Source of the DNA: Xiphias gladius
Taxonomy: Eukaryota; Chordata; Actinopteri; Istiophoriformes; Xiphiidae
Direction: 5' to 3'
Assembly (NCBI RefSeq): GCF_016859285.1
Contig: NC_053420.1
Location: forward strand, 9,248,001-9,312,000
DNA length: 64,000 nucleotides
Shown: piece after piece, positions 13,293 through 26,396 of the stretch
How the letters are laid out: the number at the start of each line of letters is the position of its first letter
How positions within the stretch are numbered: the first letter of the stretch is position 1
Notes under the pieces: model-generated
Told to the model about the DNA's origin: nothing
Seen by the model: the letters and a program-made list of their open reading frames with translations, nothing else
Databases searched by the model: none
Translations under genes and position numbers: made by a program

Positions 13293-13319
13293 TTTTTTTT
13301 TTTTTTTTTTTTTTTTTTT
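13293..13319. repeat. Poly-T tract
   Basis: A run of 27 T residues. It may be the tail of a retroposed element on the minus strand, but no element body is recognised beside it. Confidence 0.9.
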
Positions 13320-15337
13320 GTCGCCACCATGGCCCTCTTTGCGGGTGAACACTAGCCTGACCTGTACAAAAAAGTCACCTCCAGGTATTTCTGAATTTTT
13401 GATTCTGCTTCTGTTTGGGCCTTGATACTCCTCTTTGTACTGAAGTCTCCCTTTACTGGTGTCTGTTGCACTTTTACACTTCTTTTACCGTCACCTTCCA
13501 CACTGCACACGTGTCTGCTTTGCTTGCACCGAACACAATGCCTAAATCTCCACCGTTTTTTGCTCGAATGAGACAAAACAGGATTTTTGCTTTTAATGTT
13601 GTTTCTGGGGTTAAAAGCATTAACAAATAATTACCAAAACATTTGTACATAGTTACTGTAACAAGCAGTCAGATTACATAGCGGAGAAAAAAAGAAATTT
13701 CAGTGGTTATATTACTGCCTCTTAAAGTACAGAATTGTAGTAAAAAGAACCATTTAGGTATAATTTACGGGTCGGGGCCTAAAGACACCACAACTCCAGT
13801 GGCTTGAACAAATAAATTTCACCACATCAAAAGAGATTATTACCTCTAATTTTCAAATGGAAAACTCTCTGAGATCAACGGCGTTTAGCCCTTTTTACTA
13901 AACATTATGGTTTCCGTGTTGCAGGATCTCCCTCAGCTGTAGTGAGGCTACCGTTGTTTATCTATTTTACCACAAAAATGAGAACCTATACCACATAGGT
14001 TGAATAAGCACCTCGAAAAATATGTGGTTTCTACATCATAACGGGAAACTCTATCATTTCTGAATTGTTATTGACTGCTGCTGTTTGATAGACCTGTTCA
14101 AAAAACCAGTATGAACCAGATCCCTCTGTTGCAAGCATTGTTCTATACATGAAGGGGCTTGTACTGTAAGATTGCAGGGTCTCGGTTTCTGATTGAGTCT
14201 TTTCGGTTCATTTGGGGTTTTTTAACCACAAGAAGTACAGAAGCTATGAAAATTTTAATATTAAATTAGTAACATATGTAAAAACAACAGCTCTTTTGCT
14301 GAACTGATTCATGTTCTTATATGAAACAGATTTAAACTGATTGCCTACACTTTTGGGTACATGCTACTTGGTGTGCAGTTATTTGTGGTTTTTGTGCATA
14401 TTGAGTCAGCCGTTGGGTTTGAGTGTGTGAAAACGACAAATTAAGGCATACTGTACTGTACAGAAAGGGTGAATGAAGAAAAAAAAAGGGGGAGGGATTA
14501 GTGAGGATGGGCAGAGAGAGAGAAAATGAACTTATTTCCTCCTCCCCCCAAGTTCTCCTCAGATGAACTTGCTATGCTGCTTGATGACATGTTGTTTGGA
14601 AAGCCATATCCTCTGCTATTTGCATTTCTCTCCTCCCCATGGTTAGAGTGACTCTGTTGTTAACAGGATCAAAGTCTCTTCTTCTTTTGATTGTTGGTTT
14701 TATCAGGTCGTAATGCATACATGCATTAAGCTCTTCCTGTTTGTTAGCAAAAATGATTAATGGGCTATAAATAGCTTTTGATCTGATACTTTTGTCAATG
14801 CCATATCATGTAGAAAACCACTTAAAAGTATTCTAGCTCTGAGCAACCAATCGGTAGACGTCAAAAAATGCACACTCTGTAAACGCCATGAGAAAGCCAT
14901 CTTGAGAATAACATCTGGATAGTCCAGATGTTCCACCAGTGTCTTAGCATTTGTCTTAACCTCTGTGGAATTGGCAGCTTTCCCGTGACGGGACAGAGCC
15001 ACGTACGACAATAGTTCACTGAGTAAACTTTTAAACACTCTCCTGTGATCATTGAAACTTTCAGGCTCTCATTTTATTGCCATCAGGCAGCTAAGTTTGA
15101 CTAAAACAAACCATAAAAAAGTACTTGTAAAGACTTTTTTTTTAGGTAGGTCTCTTGAGAATGTTACGGTGTGTATAGAAAGATCCATCTGTCATACTTC
15201 ACTCAGTGATAAGTACAGCAGTATATAGATATGACATACAAGCCCAGAGAAAGGAAACTTACACAGCCCATAACAAAAAATCCTCCAAAATCAACAGTCT
15301 TGTAGCCTCATCACTCTAATAAAACATCATATATAAA

Positions 15338-15470
15338 TGTCTGTGAAGATTCTCAGTCATCCAGATCGTGGTTATCCAAGAAGAGTAGAATCGAGGGCAA
15401 CTGGAGTTCATGACACAAACAAACCCACAACAGACCACTTAAAAGCACTTCAAACAAAATGAAAATATCT
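15338..15470. repeat. Dispersed repeat fragment, 'GATTCTCAGTCATCCAG' type
   Basis: The stretch GAAGATTCTCAGTCATCCAG, then GTGGTTATCCAAGAAGAGTA and GGGCAACTGGAGTTC, resembles a short fragment I recall as abundant in teleost genomes. No second copy exists in this window, so the call rests on recall alone. Confidence 0.35.
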
Positions 15471-18080
15471 AAGTAAGTAAGCGCTGTCAGCACCAGCCTT
15501 AGCATACCAGCAATGGCGGAAAATGTTGTTAGTCCAGAATCTGCCATTAAATAACAGTCATCCCCATCAATTTAATAATTCACAGTTACATTGGGAGCAG
15601 TTTAGATATTATAATGCTGCATGTATCAAAACCACGCTGTGACAGACACAGTGCAACTATTGATCATAAACAACTAGAGCAGAGAACATATGCAGTCAAC
15701 TCGTAGCAGTAGCATTTTCAATAAACCTGGCTGTTGGCTTTAACGGTTTCTGTCTTACCATGTCCAATGATACAGGCAGTACCAAAAAATGTAAATCGGG
15801 AAATGAAAATCAGTTTAGTATTTTATTTTGTCAACCTGCGTAATGTAGAGAGTGCCCACCACCTTTGGTGTAGGGGTATTTTATGTTGGCCCATTGCCCT
15901 TCATGTTAAAGCACTTCTAATCAGTCACAAGCAGTGGCAAGCAGTCAAATAAACTGTATACTGGTTTGTGTTAAGAGGTCACAAACAAAAAATACTGGGA
16001 CCCACTGGTGTAGACTAGACAGCAGTTGCTAACATGAGAGACATTACGATATTTTCCTCAATTACAGATGGGTTTTTAATTTTTAGTATTTGTATTTTTT
16101 TTCTTAAACTCCTAATATTTAAGATTAGTGATAAGGTTGTATAAGTGATAAGATTTAAGACAAATGATTATCTGACACTCAAAATGGTTTTAGAGATGAA
16201 AAAAAAAGGCCAAAAGAAGAACAGAGAGTAAGCACCAAACAGGAAAACAGCAAAAACAAAGAAGGAAGGCTTACAACTGAAGAAATTACTCTGTGGGGCT
16301 CAGTGTGGTTTAATTCTAACTTCCCTGCATATAAGGTGTCTCCAAAAATTGAAAAATATAAAATTTAAATAAGAATTAACAAACGCCAACTTATTCAAAA
16401 GTTTAAACACACATCTTTCCATGGGGATAACAATGTGACAGCAAAAAAAATTCAACAGTCCTCTCTAGACTGAAGGTATGCTTATTGGCCTCACACATGA
16501 AACGTATATAACTTTCATGTACTCACTGTCAGTCAGTGTGAAAACATACAATACAGGCAGATTGGACAGAGGTTCTCTTCTGGATTCAATTTGCAAGTAC
16601 TTTTCGTAAGAAAATATAGAGGACAGCTCAGTTGTTTGATGCTTCACTGAAATTACAAATAATTGGAAAGATTATGTTCTTAATAAAGCCGTCAAAACCG
16701 TTACTGCCAGCGAAGATGTATGGCAGACTGAGCTGGCGTGGCGGACAAACGTAAACCCCTGCTGACCTGAGATGATTAAACAATATGCATCAGAGACGAG
16801 GAGATTCAACTGATACCTCCAACTCATACAAAACATAAACCACTTGTCCAACATATGGACAAAGTCTGCTTAGGGAACAATGGACCTTTCACTAGCTGTG
16901 TGAACACCTAACTCACATAGCCTGAACACTGCACTGAGCATCTGGTAGCAAGCTATGCCACCATACCTTATTGTGTAGTGTCATACCCCCTTTCTGACAT
17001 GGCATCCTTTCATTGCTTGGCTCCCAAATCTCTCCTCCCCCCTCAGTGGTGGGTTCTGCCATGCTGCATCCACGACATCACCCCCTTTTTGTCTCATTGA
17101 GATTCAGCTTGGCACACAGACAATGCCCATTTCTTGGCACCAAATATTGGAGAGAGCCGCATAAGAGAACCAACCTCAGTCTTTTCCCTCACAGTCGTCC
17201 CCCGAATTCCGCCGACCATCATGGACCAACGCCAACTTGTAATGGGAATTTTTTTTTGTGCCTTCGTCTGCTAAATTCTCAGTTTGTCGGCACCTGGGCA
17301 TATGAAATCACGGATATCTTTAATAATGTTTACCACTGTAAGATGAGGAGAGCTGCTCTTGGCATTTCTATCACACTGAATGTTCGATATGTTCCTTGGC
17401 ATGCTTACCGTACCGGTACCTGTTATGGATTCATAACAGTTTTCCTTCGTTATACTCTGCAACAGAGCAGCCATTTTCCTATCATCACCAGCTTGGGGAT
17501 ATATTGTGAAAGTCGAACCACTACTTCCGGGTGTAAAAAAAGAGAGAGAAAAAAAAGAACCATTTGCTTTAGCTCTTGGTTGCAAGCTTAACCACGCATC
17601 CATATGGAGTCTCAATGGAGGTGCTAATTAGTGCTTATCTTTAGCATAGCGTCTGTTAAAAAGGTTGATGCACAATCACTCACAGGATATTTGGAGACAA
17701 TCAAGGTAAGAATGAATAAAAAACATCAAAGCGTACCTGTTTGCATGCCTGACTGGCCTGTGGTTGAGAGATGTATTCAGCTACTGAATCACACTAGTAA
17801 CTCTAAAGTTGTAGTAGCAGTTTAGCTCATTTTTAAAACAGCTGAGGCAGTGGAACGGATGTTTGAATCAGATTGGCTGCTGATAATTTAATGAAAGAAT
17901 GTCAACACTTCATTTTAAGATGCGAATATTGTGAGAAAGAGAGATGCAAGTCAGATCATGTTAGATAATGCAATGTGGTGTTGTGTGCTGACTCAGTAGA
18001 CCAGAAATTAAAAGAGGACGTCCGTACTGTGGTGTAAGCTTTAAGTAGTCGTACTTTTAATCGTTACAGATGGATGAGCA

Positions 18081-18118
18081 GGTGTCAATCCTACCAATAG
18101 ATTGGTAGGATTGACACC
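18081..18118. repeat. Perfect 18-bp inverted repeat, 2-nt spacer
   Basis: GGTGTCAATCCTACCAAT is followed by AG and then its exact reverse complement. The structure is a near-perfect cruciform or hairpin with no mismatch, 1.7 kb upstream of the let-7 pair. It is too short for a normal pre-miRNA (no loop). Confidence 0.95.
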
Positions 18119-19843
18119 AGAGGTTATTAATTCTTCACCAGGGAACCACGCACTAATGGCTACAAATTTTGTTTGTAGCTCACACAACTTTTCCTGTATA
18201 AACAGCTGAATGCAGTCCGGCTTTCACTCCATCCCCTCTGCATTGGCCAGCCAGTTAGAGGAGTTTGATACCATTTACCATCTAATTAATTCAACATCTC
18301 AATTAAGGCCTCCCGCTCTCTGATGCCCTTGTGCCTCTTCATTCTGCCCCAGTGAGCATGGCCTGGCACCACAGCCGCACAGCCTTCCAAAACATTTCAA
18401 TCACTGTCAGCATTAATTAGACCAAAGAGGAATTCAGAATGTTAATGAACTGCCCAGCCGCTTTTCAGCGACCATGGTTCACATGCTAATTTATGCAAAG
18501 TGTCCAAGTCTTTGCATGGGTTGACCATCGTTGTCTACCATAACAGTGTCTGGGCCCAGACAGATCTGCCCAGCTTGTGTTCCAGACTCTAGCTGGCACA
18601 GTAAACAGACTCCTTTCTCAATGGACTTGAAGTGGCTTTCACACTGAGCAAAAATGGCAATTTTCTGAAGTCAAACCTTCAACTTTTTTAAAGCAAAAAC
18701 AAAAATCACTTGCAAGATTTCTTGGCATACAACTTGTGATTCAGCAACAATCAACTCTCTGAAATAAGTTATGAACAAGCAATTCCTTTAAGTCAAGGTC
18801 AACATCTGCCATACCATTATTTGCGGAAAAATAAACAGTCTATCTTATGGATAGGGATCTGAAGGAGGAAGTACAAGTTAACAGGGTGCACCACAGATGT
18901 TGGGTATGGGTGCCAAACGACTCCCTAAAATGGCTGAGGTACTGCCATTTTCCATTTTTCTTCCTTTGCTTTGGATTAGTTTCTGGTTGTAGAGACGAAA
19001 GGGACCAAACCGGGGAAAGACATGCTCTAACTGAGCTATTTTCTCTGCCTGCTGGGAAGTAGACCTGGAAAGACCTAAGCCAAGTTTTAGAGAAACATAG
19101 GCACTAATTCTTGGCACAGCTGCCCTTCATTATGTGCCAACTTCTCTGAATGTAAATGATCTTTCCAAAAATTGCCACACTTTCTGTTGTGACCTTAATG
19201 TGTAGGTCATACGAAAGTCGCATTTCTTTTGTACATGTCCACTGTATGCTAACGTTCAGTATGTCCATCACCTGTTGCTCTTAAACACTGGCCAAAACCA
19301 TTTGCACTGACGAGTGCAAGTGGTCAGATACTTTATATCACTGTAATGCTGTTTGCAAGCCTGGTGAACCAAGTCTTTATTTTAGTCTACAATGTCGTCG
19401 AGTCTGGAGAGGAAATTGCTCCTAGAAGGTAATTCCTGATAAAACTGTTGCCAGACCACCTCATTCCATGCTAGGGGTTGTCATTTGAATAATGTGGCTG
19501 AATGATGTGTACGTGTGCATGTTTGAACTATTATTTTGGATGCAGCTGCAGAAGTATTCTGCAAAATGTATTACAAGAAATGCCCACGTGTTTTAACAGT
19601 CACAGGAAATGATTTGAAAGTCTACTTAGCAGGTTTTTCGGTGACGCACTGCCACTAAAAACACCCTGAAATTACAAGATGTGTTAAAACCTTCACATCT
19701 CGTCCTCTACGCAGACTCAAAATAACTTTTCAATCATTGTTTGCCCCTGTTGGATACTGGCATGTAAAAACTCACTTATTCTCTCTTTATTTTGTCTCAC
19801 AGTTCAATCGAAAAGGTGTCCACTGCTGCTTGCAAAAGTATCT

Positions 19844-19937
19844 GTCCTTAAGGCTGAGGTAGTAGATTGAATAGTTGTGGGGTTTGAGTCCTCCCTCTGA
19901 GATAACTATACAATCTACTGTCTTTCCTAAGGAGACA
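19844..19937 (+). ncRNA. let-7k-like microRNA precursor
   Basis: The 5' arm (mature 19855-19876) begins TGAGGTAGTAGATTGAATAG and ends TT, so the let-7 seed GAGGTAG is intact. The 3' arm (19906-19927) begins CTATACAATCTACTG and pairs with it, separated by a loop of about 29 nt. The stem extends outward through CCTTAAGG/CCTAAGG. The mature sequence differs from let-7f only by A for T in GATTGAATAG, and matches the variant I know as chicken let-7k. Let-7 microRNAs repress lin28, ras, hmga2 and similar mRNAs and promote differentiation. It sits 346 bp upstream of a second let-7 in the same orientation, so both probably come from one primary transcript. Confidence 0.93.
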
Positions 19938-20195
19938 GGTTGATCTACTGTGATGCCAATAGCCTGTGCGCACGTAAGAAGCTCCATGGATAAAGGAACT
20001 CATGGACTGAGTAAAGTAAATTTAAGAGATAACCCATCCCTCACCTCTGGGTAAGAAATTGCAGATACGACAAAGGCTTTATATATTTACCAGATGCAAT
20101 GGGGGAACTGATCTCTTCTAATAACATGTTCTGAAGTTAGTACATATTGAGCGAAGTCTTGTTTTTAAGGATGCTGTGCTTGAAGTTGAGCCTAG

Positions 20196-20280
20196 CAAGG
20201 TGAGGTAGTAGGTTGTATAGTTTGTGGGATGGAGTAAATCCTACTCAGATGATAACTATACAGTCTATTACCTTCCTTGA
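20196..20280 (+). ncRNA. let-7a/let-7j microRNA precursor
   Basis: The 5' arm (mature 20201-20222) begins TGAGGTAGTAGGTTGTATAG and ends TT, which is the canonical let-7a sequence and the same as chicken let-7j. The 3' arm (20256-20277) begins CTATACAGTCTATTACCTTC. The stem closes with CAAGG/CCTTG and the loop is about 33 nt. It is the second member of the cluster with the let-7k-like hairpin. Mature let-7a copies are identical across loci, so the locus name cannot be fixed from the mature sequence alone. Confidence 0.96.
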
Positions 20281-23200
20281 GAGGTACAATGAGTGCTTGG
20301 AATGACGCTGACTCACACATATCAAATGATGAAGGAACCACTCTGATGCCATCTTGTGGACAAAGACTATCATCACTCTAGAAATTATCTAAGATTTGGG
20401 ATCTCCACTGTTTGCACCCGAAGCTGTATTCACAAAAGAGTAATTCACAAAGCATATTAACAGATGAAAGTACGTCCTATGTCTGAGAGATGTTAGTGGA
20501 AGACCAGACGACTGCTGAGTCACAAACACCTACTCACACTCAGTAATGTTTTGTGAAAACAGGAGAATAGTCTAACAAGCTTGTAAACCATATTTTGATG
20601 GCCATTTAAAAAGGATTCAATTTGCTCTACAAATCGAAACCATCCAATAACACCAGAGATGGCGGTCACGATGCTGTCATACAATGTTTGCTGCAAATAC
20701 AGTTTGCAGCGCTGATGATTGCAGTCACTCTTCAAACCACAAATGCGCTCTTCAGGCCCTCGTTTCTCTGACAGGTCATTAAGTGCACACTAAATAATCA
20801 CCAACTGCAATAAACACAAAAATAAAGGTAATTTCATGACCATTGCCGGGTTGTCCAGTAAAATAGTTGCTATATGTAGAATTACCGCATCAAAGTAAGA
20901 GGACTTGTTTTGTTAGCTGGAAAAAATATCACAAGCTTATGGTATTTGATGTTGGACACAACATATTTAGCAAGTCAATATTTTAATTTGTTTCCCGGAT
21001 TAAACCTGTGACGCAGTTTATAACATACTGATATGAATTCTATGTATCTGAATTTAATTGGATTTTTTCCCCTTACGCTCCTGTGTATTGACTAATATTT
21101 TATTCCACATTCACTGACTGACTGATCACCTGTTAAACACCAATCATTGTGGACACAAGCAGGAAGTTCATGAAGAAGTAATCTACAGCAATGGGTGTCA
21201 ATGCCACAAATTCTTTTAGCTTAGGACTACCCAGTGTACCCTACTAAAAGTTGTTCTCTGCAGCTTTTGTGAATTGCTCTTAAGAGAAAACTCTTACTTA
21301 GGAACTTTTTCAGTGTCATTTGGGAGAATTCCTAGAGGTGAGATAAGATCCTGCGTTAATACGGCCCTAAAATATAAGAAATTATCATAAATGAGTGGGG
21401 GCAGCAGTAGAGTAAGTATTTTATTACGAATATCTTTGTAAATGGACAGCAACAGTTGTATGTGTCCGATACATTGGTCTGTCAGATAAATAAAGAATGA
21501 AGAAAACCTAACTGTGATCTCCTGCTTCTTTCACAGGCAGTTTAGAATTGTGACTGTTGTTCAGTGTGATTGTTTTCTGAATGATGCATTGCATTCGATA
21601 TTAAAATCTTTTGGTAAAGGTTACAAAATGTATCACCCAGTAAACCAAGTGTGTGAAAAGTTAGTTATTAAGCTGTACGGTCTTGTAAAAATCAGCACCT
21701 TTCTGACTTCATGGAGCTCTCGCAGCAACGTCTTTCAAAGAATGCACTTTTGGAAATATATGGCCATTTTATATCCACAGTAAGATACCTTATTTACAAT
21801 GATGATGATAATGATGAAAAATTCAGACAGAAATGTCACAATCAAAGTCTTACCCATGTGGAAATAGGAAATGAGTCTTGCATTTGAGAGTTGCTTGAAA
21901 GTGCAGCATTTTGCTATTGTAGTCTAAACAAATTAATTTATAATACATTTTGCCAGATAACGGTGGTATGGTGGTATAAATATGCACAAACTGTTTATGG
22001 CAGGCAGGAAGTGAATACTTACTAAAAAAAAACATTAAGCAAGTTTAATTCAACTTAAGATTCATTACACACTGTATGTGCAGAAGAAAATGAGCCGTAT
22101 TAATTATTTTGAAAGCCGAGAAAATCAGACAAAGGGCTTGACTAACTAACTACAGATCTGCAGACACCTGAGAACAAATCTAATCAACATGCAGTACATC
22201 CTAAACTAATGAGGAACTTAAGACAAACAAACATAAAAACATACAAAACAGCGCGTCACACGTTGGTGCAATATGTTGACTCAAGAAAAACACATTTTGC
22301 TCTGATAGTTTTGTCTTCTTTTATTATATTCCTTCTGGATGCACTGCAAATATCTCATCATAATACTGTACTTCATAAGAAGAACACAAGAATAAAAACG
22401 GTCTAAAAATGCGATGCAGTTTGCCAATACATGTCATTTTAATAACACTAACAGATTTTAGGTTGCATTTCTTTGTCAGTTTAGCAGACGTGTAAGAAAT
22501 TCTAAAAGTACATATTCCTGAGATTGCTTGTTAAAATTTTACAAAATGCTTCAGTTATTACAAACCAGGACAAATAATAAAACCTATACAGCATATTGTC
22601 AATGCTTTTTGTTAATGGCGGTAGTACAACTGGTAGATAGGTCACATATCGATGATATTGTAAATACACTGATCAGAAAATATGAACACCTGTACACCTC
22701 TTCAATAAATGCTACTTCTGTGATATTTGTAAGGTTCAATTTTTGTTGAGACTGTGTCAGACTAGTTGACTTAACCCCTCGGTCATCTCTAAGGCTGTAC
22801 TTCATCGTGTTTTCGCATTAGAATGTTATTAGACTGCACTGTTTCTGAAATGTTTGTCTGATATTTTGTCTACTTCCATTTACATGGGAGAACAAAATAT
22901 TATAAACAGATTTCTGTGTAATCCAATCCAATACAACAACAACAGAACAAAGTACAGATTAAAACAAATACCATGCAGCTGGCTTAACACTTGTCTGATG
23001 GAGCCTCAAATATGATAAAATAATTAAAATGTTAAAAAAGGTAGGGACTTATTGCAGGTTTTTTGTACTTTTCTCATCACCGTGCATGCATGTCCCCACA
23101 CATTCCATGTTTCAGACTTCTGAGTTCATCAGTTTAAATTGACAGATCTAGTTGGCATAGTGTCTATGTCTAGTGTAAAAGTTGTACTCTTCCTGTTTAT

Positions 23201-23557
23201 TTGAAGACAGTCATTTGAATTCCAAAGACAGTGTAATCTGTGTTTGAATGAATATGAAGAACTGGAACTTTAACAGAAACAGAGTGATGTGAAAATGGCT
23301 GTAAGAACTGAAGTATTGTAAGCTGAAGTTGCCCTTTCAAATCAAGCAGAAGTGGCCATTTCCCTCTGAAAGACAGTTTTTGCAATCCACACCAGCACGT
23401 GCACAATTAGCAACATATACAAGAACACACAAAGATTCCTTAAGATAACAGACAACAGATCTCTCTATGCACAGGTCTGGATTTGTTTACTGATACCATC
23501 CTTATCTATAAAACTGTAGCTGTCAGATTTCAGTACACTGCAAATGCTGTAAGTGAC
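20281..23557. other. Gene-free region between let-7 and the minus-strand adenosine receptor
   Basis: AT-rich DNA with short chance ORFs only. No known repeat or RNA was recognised. The let-7 primary transcript may extend into it. The reverse-strand poly(A) signal at 23558-23563 marks its right boundary. Confidence 0.45.
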
Positions 23558-23669
23558 TTTATTTACCTTTCACACAATGTCAACATGATTTTCAATGTTT
23601 AATTATACTCAAAAGTCAATTAAACTTGGTACTTAAGAACACAGAGCACACATACAAGGAAATCTGCCT

Positions 23670-24909
23670 TCAACCAGAGTTGGCCACACTGCTAATGTTA
23701 CTGCTGATATTGTTGTCTGTCGTCTGGCTTGACTGAGATCCTTGATTTTCCTCTCCACATGCAATATACTGTCTCCAGATCTTCAGGTATGCAGTCCTGA
23801 TCTTTTGTATTTTGAACGCATAAACAACTGGGTTTACAGCTGAGTTAGCATGAGAAAGCAGGATGCCCACATGGAGAGCTATTTTTGGTACATTATTCAG
23901 GCCACTAAAGTAAGTAATGCAGTTCATTATATGGAGGGGGAGCCAGGACAGGGCAAACAGGGCCAATACCAGGGACAGAGATCCTGCCAGTTCTTTCTCT
24001 TTCCTCAGGTAGTTCTGAGATTGTTTCTGGGCACCGTTGCCTGGTTTATTTCTAAGGTTTCTTCGAATGGTACAGAATACAAAGCCATACAATACAGTCA
24101 TAATCAACAGAGGTGTCAAAGTGCAGAGAAAAAAGTTGAAGTAAACCAGGTATGACTTGGGGATCACGGTTACAAAATGGCAGACATTGGTAGAGTTGAC
24201 TGAATTAGACCGGTTTCTGGGGTCGTACCATCCAAGCATCGGAGCAAAGCTTAGTGGTATTGCAACAAACCAACATGCTGCTACCACAAACCATGAATGT
24301 CTCCGTGTTACAGTCCTTTTGTACCTAAAAAGAAAAACACTAATTACTAACACAATAAATTGTGTTTTCAAAAAATGAATAGTACAATTAGAAATTATAT
24401 AAGTCATTGTAGCAGTGTACAGTGAATCAACGCCTTTTTGTAATGCAAGCCATGCAAAAGAGTCAGAGTTGAGGTTTAGACAAAGATAGATAAAAATGTA
24501 AAGCTAATGATTCAAAGCCATTCACAACAGCACTGTTTTATTTTTCTCAGCACAATAAAACATGTAGAAAAAAATCCTACCTGAGAGGGATATACACCCG
24601 GAGGTAACGGTCCAAAGCAATAGCTGCAAGACACATAACTGAGACCAAGGTCAACAGGATGACCAAACAGCTGAAGAAGAGACAACAGTGAAATGAAGTC
24701 TTCACTCGTCCGTCCACCACCACAGCCAACGGTATGGCTATACAGCCAACCAGAAAGTCAGCGACAGCCAGAGAGACGATAAGGCAGAAGGTGGGCAGTT
24801 GAATGCTTTTATTGGTCCACAGAGCCAAAATAACCAACATATTGCCCAAACAGCAGCTAACAGCAATGATCACCTCCAACAAAGTGTAGATCACTTCACC
24901 CACGCTCAT
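23670..24909 (-). CDS. Adenosine receptor, A3-type (class A GPCR)
   Basis: Two exons, 24909-24581 and 24324-23670, join in frame (CTCAG|GTAGGA donor, TTTTAG acceptor) to give 327 residues, a normal adenosine receptor length. The start codon at 24909 sits directly before TM1. TM1 has [12 protein letters not shown]2 [12 protein letters not shown]3 ends in DRYLRV, TM6 is [13 protein letters not shown], and TM7 is [14 protein letters not shown], i.e. the NPxxY motif. Extracellular loop 2 carries the CHF ligand-contact motif and NRS/NST glycosylation sites. Ser-His at the start of TM7 is typical of A3, where A1 and A2A have Thr-His. The intron after [11 protein letters not shown] is at the position shared by adenosine receptors. 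The protein should sit in the plasma membrane, bind adenosine and couple to Gi. A minus-strand AATAAA lies at 23563-23558. An A1-like assignment is possible but less likely. Confidence 0.93.
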
Positions 24910-26396
24910 CGTGCTTCCAATCTGGCTAATGTTTGAGGGTTACTGGTGTTACGTTTCTGCATGCGAGTCTGAGTCCGTTCCAGTTATCATTCATCTCAAT
25001 CGGCGAGGCGTCTGAGGAAGTACTTGCCCACTCTGCTTCTTTTTTATTTCAAGTTGTGATGACACCAGATGAAACTTCCTGCAAGCCTTGCACGTGAATT
25101 TTCTGCAGGCTTGTATTTTTTAAATTTGTTTACATGGTTAGGCGGCGTTTAACTTTTAATACTGTACCAGGTCAGACTGTAGGCCGCTGCAGTAGATTAC
25201 ATGGGTGTCAAGAAAACAGACCAAAAAAACTAATAAGAGCCCTCATCTTAATTCTGTCTGTCGGGAGGAAACGAGACACTTTTTTTTTTTTTTTATCAAA
25301 TGGGACTGATTTACAGATGAATACTTGCCAATACTTGCGAAGAGTTACATGCAAGTTTTAAGTTTTGTGATTACCGACAGACATTTCTCTCCATCTTAGG
25401 TGCTCCCTCCTTTGAAACTACCACCCTGAGGCCTGACAGTGTCGGTTTACAACAACCACATTCACACTGCTAACATCATAAAGCCCTGATTTTTCTACAA
25501 GCTGTTCAAGAGTGAGCTGAAAGCAGCACGTTACAGTCATTTTCACTATGGACGGCATTTTTTGTTGAATTGTGTGGCTCATGTCACTGCCGTAACATTA
25601 GTGTCTGTGTTGGGCTTAAAACAGAGTATGGGCATGAAAAGTTGTAATAAAGGGAATGTTGCAGGGAATTAGCGTGTTCCAGAGACATAGTTTGTTTTTC
25701 TCATACACAGTGAAAACTGTTTCCTAGGAAACATCCAACATTTCTCTCAATCTTGATCTTAATCTAAAAACTGATAAATTTTTTTTTTTCTCACTCATTT
25801 GGTTTCATTTCTTCATGCTGGTGGTTGTAGTGGTTGTGGTCGTGGTATATGCTCTAACTCAGCTAGTTGTTGGATTTTTCTGTTACTTCACTTCAAAAGA
25901 GAACCGTTGTTTAAGTTTGTTTACATGTGAAGAAAATCTTCAACAAAACTATTAAGAATGTACAATGGAATTAAAGAGCCACCACTGTTACCACTGTACA
26001 GCCTTTAGCGACTTTTTCTCTCATGCATCTCATTCAATTGACTGCACGGCAGCTGACACAGGCGTGAATGAGCTTCTAACTTTCTCTCAGTGATCATTTT
26101 ACAAGTAACTATAGCCAAAATCACAGCACAGACGTTGTCTTTAACTTATGTCCATGGGGATTTTGTCGGACGACGTCGCAGTTATAAAATCAGCATTTTA
26201 GCAGTGCAGAGCACCAGCTTGGAAATGGCTTGGAAGTGACTGCTGGTTAACGTGTAGTCTTAATGGGCCATGTTTAAGTCACTATTTCACACTTGCTCCG
26301 TTGTCTGACTACAGAAACAGAAAAACATGTAAGTCAGAACAGCTATATTGGGAATTCGCGCAAATCTCTTAATTCATTCTGCTTGTTATCGCTTTT

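Larger units (their letters stand above)
5202..19843. other. Large gene-poor region upstream of let-7
   Basis: There is no convincing coding gene in about 14.6 kb. Contents are a TCTA microsatellite (5865-5927), degenerate dispersed repeats (about 5385-5570, 15338-15470), an hAT transposase fossil (about 9017-9223), a TCTCC-type tract (11963-12007), poly-T (13293-13319), an 18-bp perfect palindrome (18081-18118) and a conserved-looking block (about 18230-18495). The longest ORF, 17013-17591 (+, 192 codons), looks like chance. Part of the right half may be the let-7 host transcript, but no promoter is certain. Confidence 0.5.

Noticed and set aside
17013-17591. 192-codon ORF taken as a protein gene
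   Set aside because: No domain, signal or splice structure; composition like random translation; upstream of a microRNA cluster.
20520-20735. 71-codon minus-strand ORF near let-7
   Set aside because: Short, without splice context or family resemblance.
23850-24378. Plus-strand ORFs inside the minus-strand adenosine receptor
   Set aside because: Antisense shadows of a clear GPCR coding sequence.
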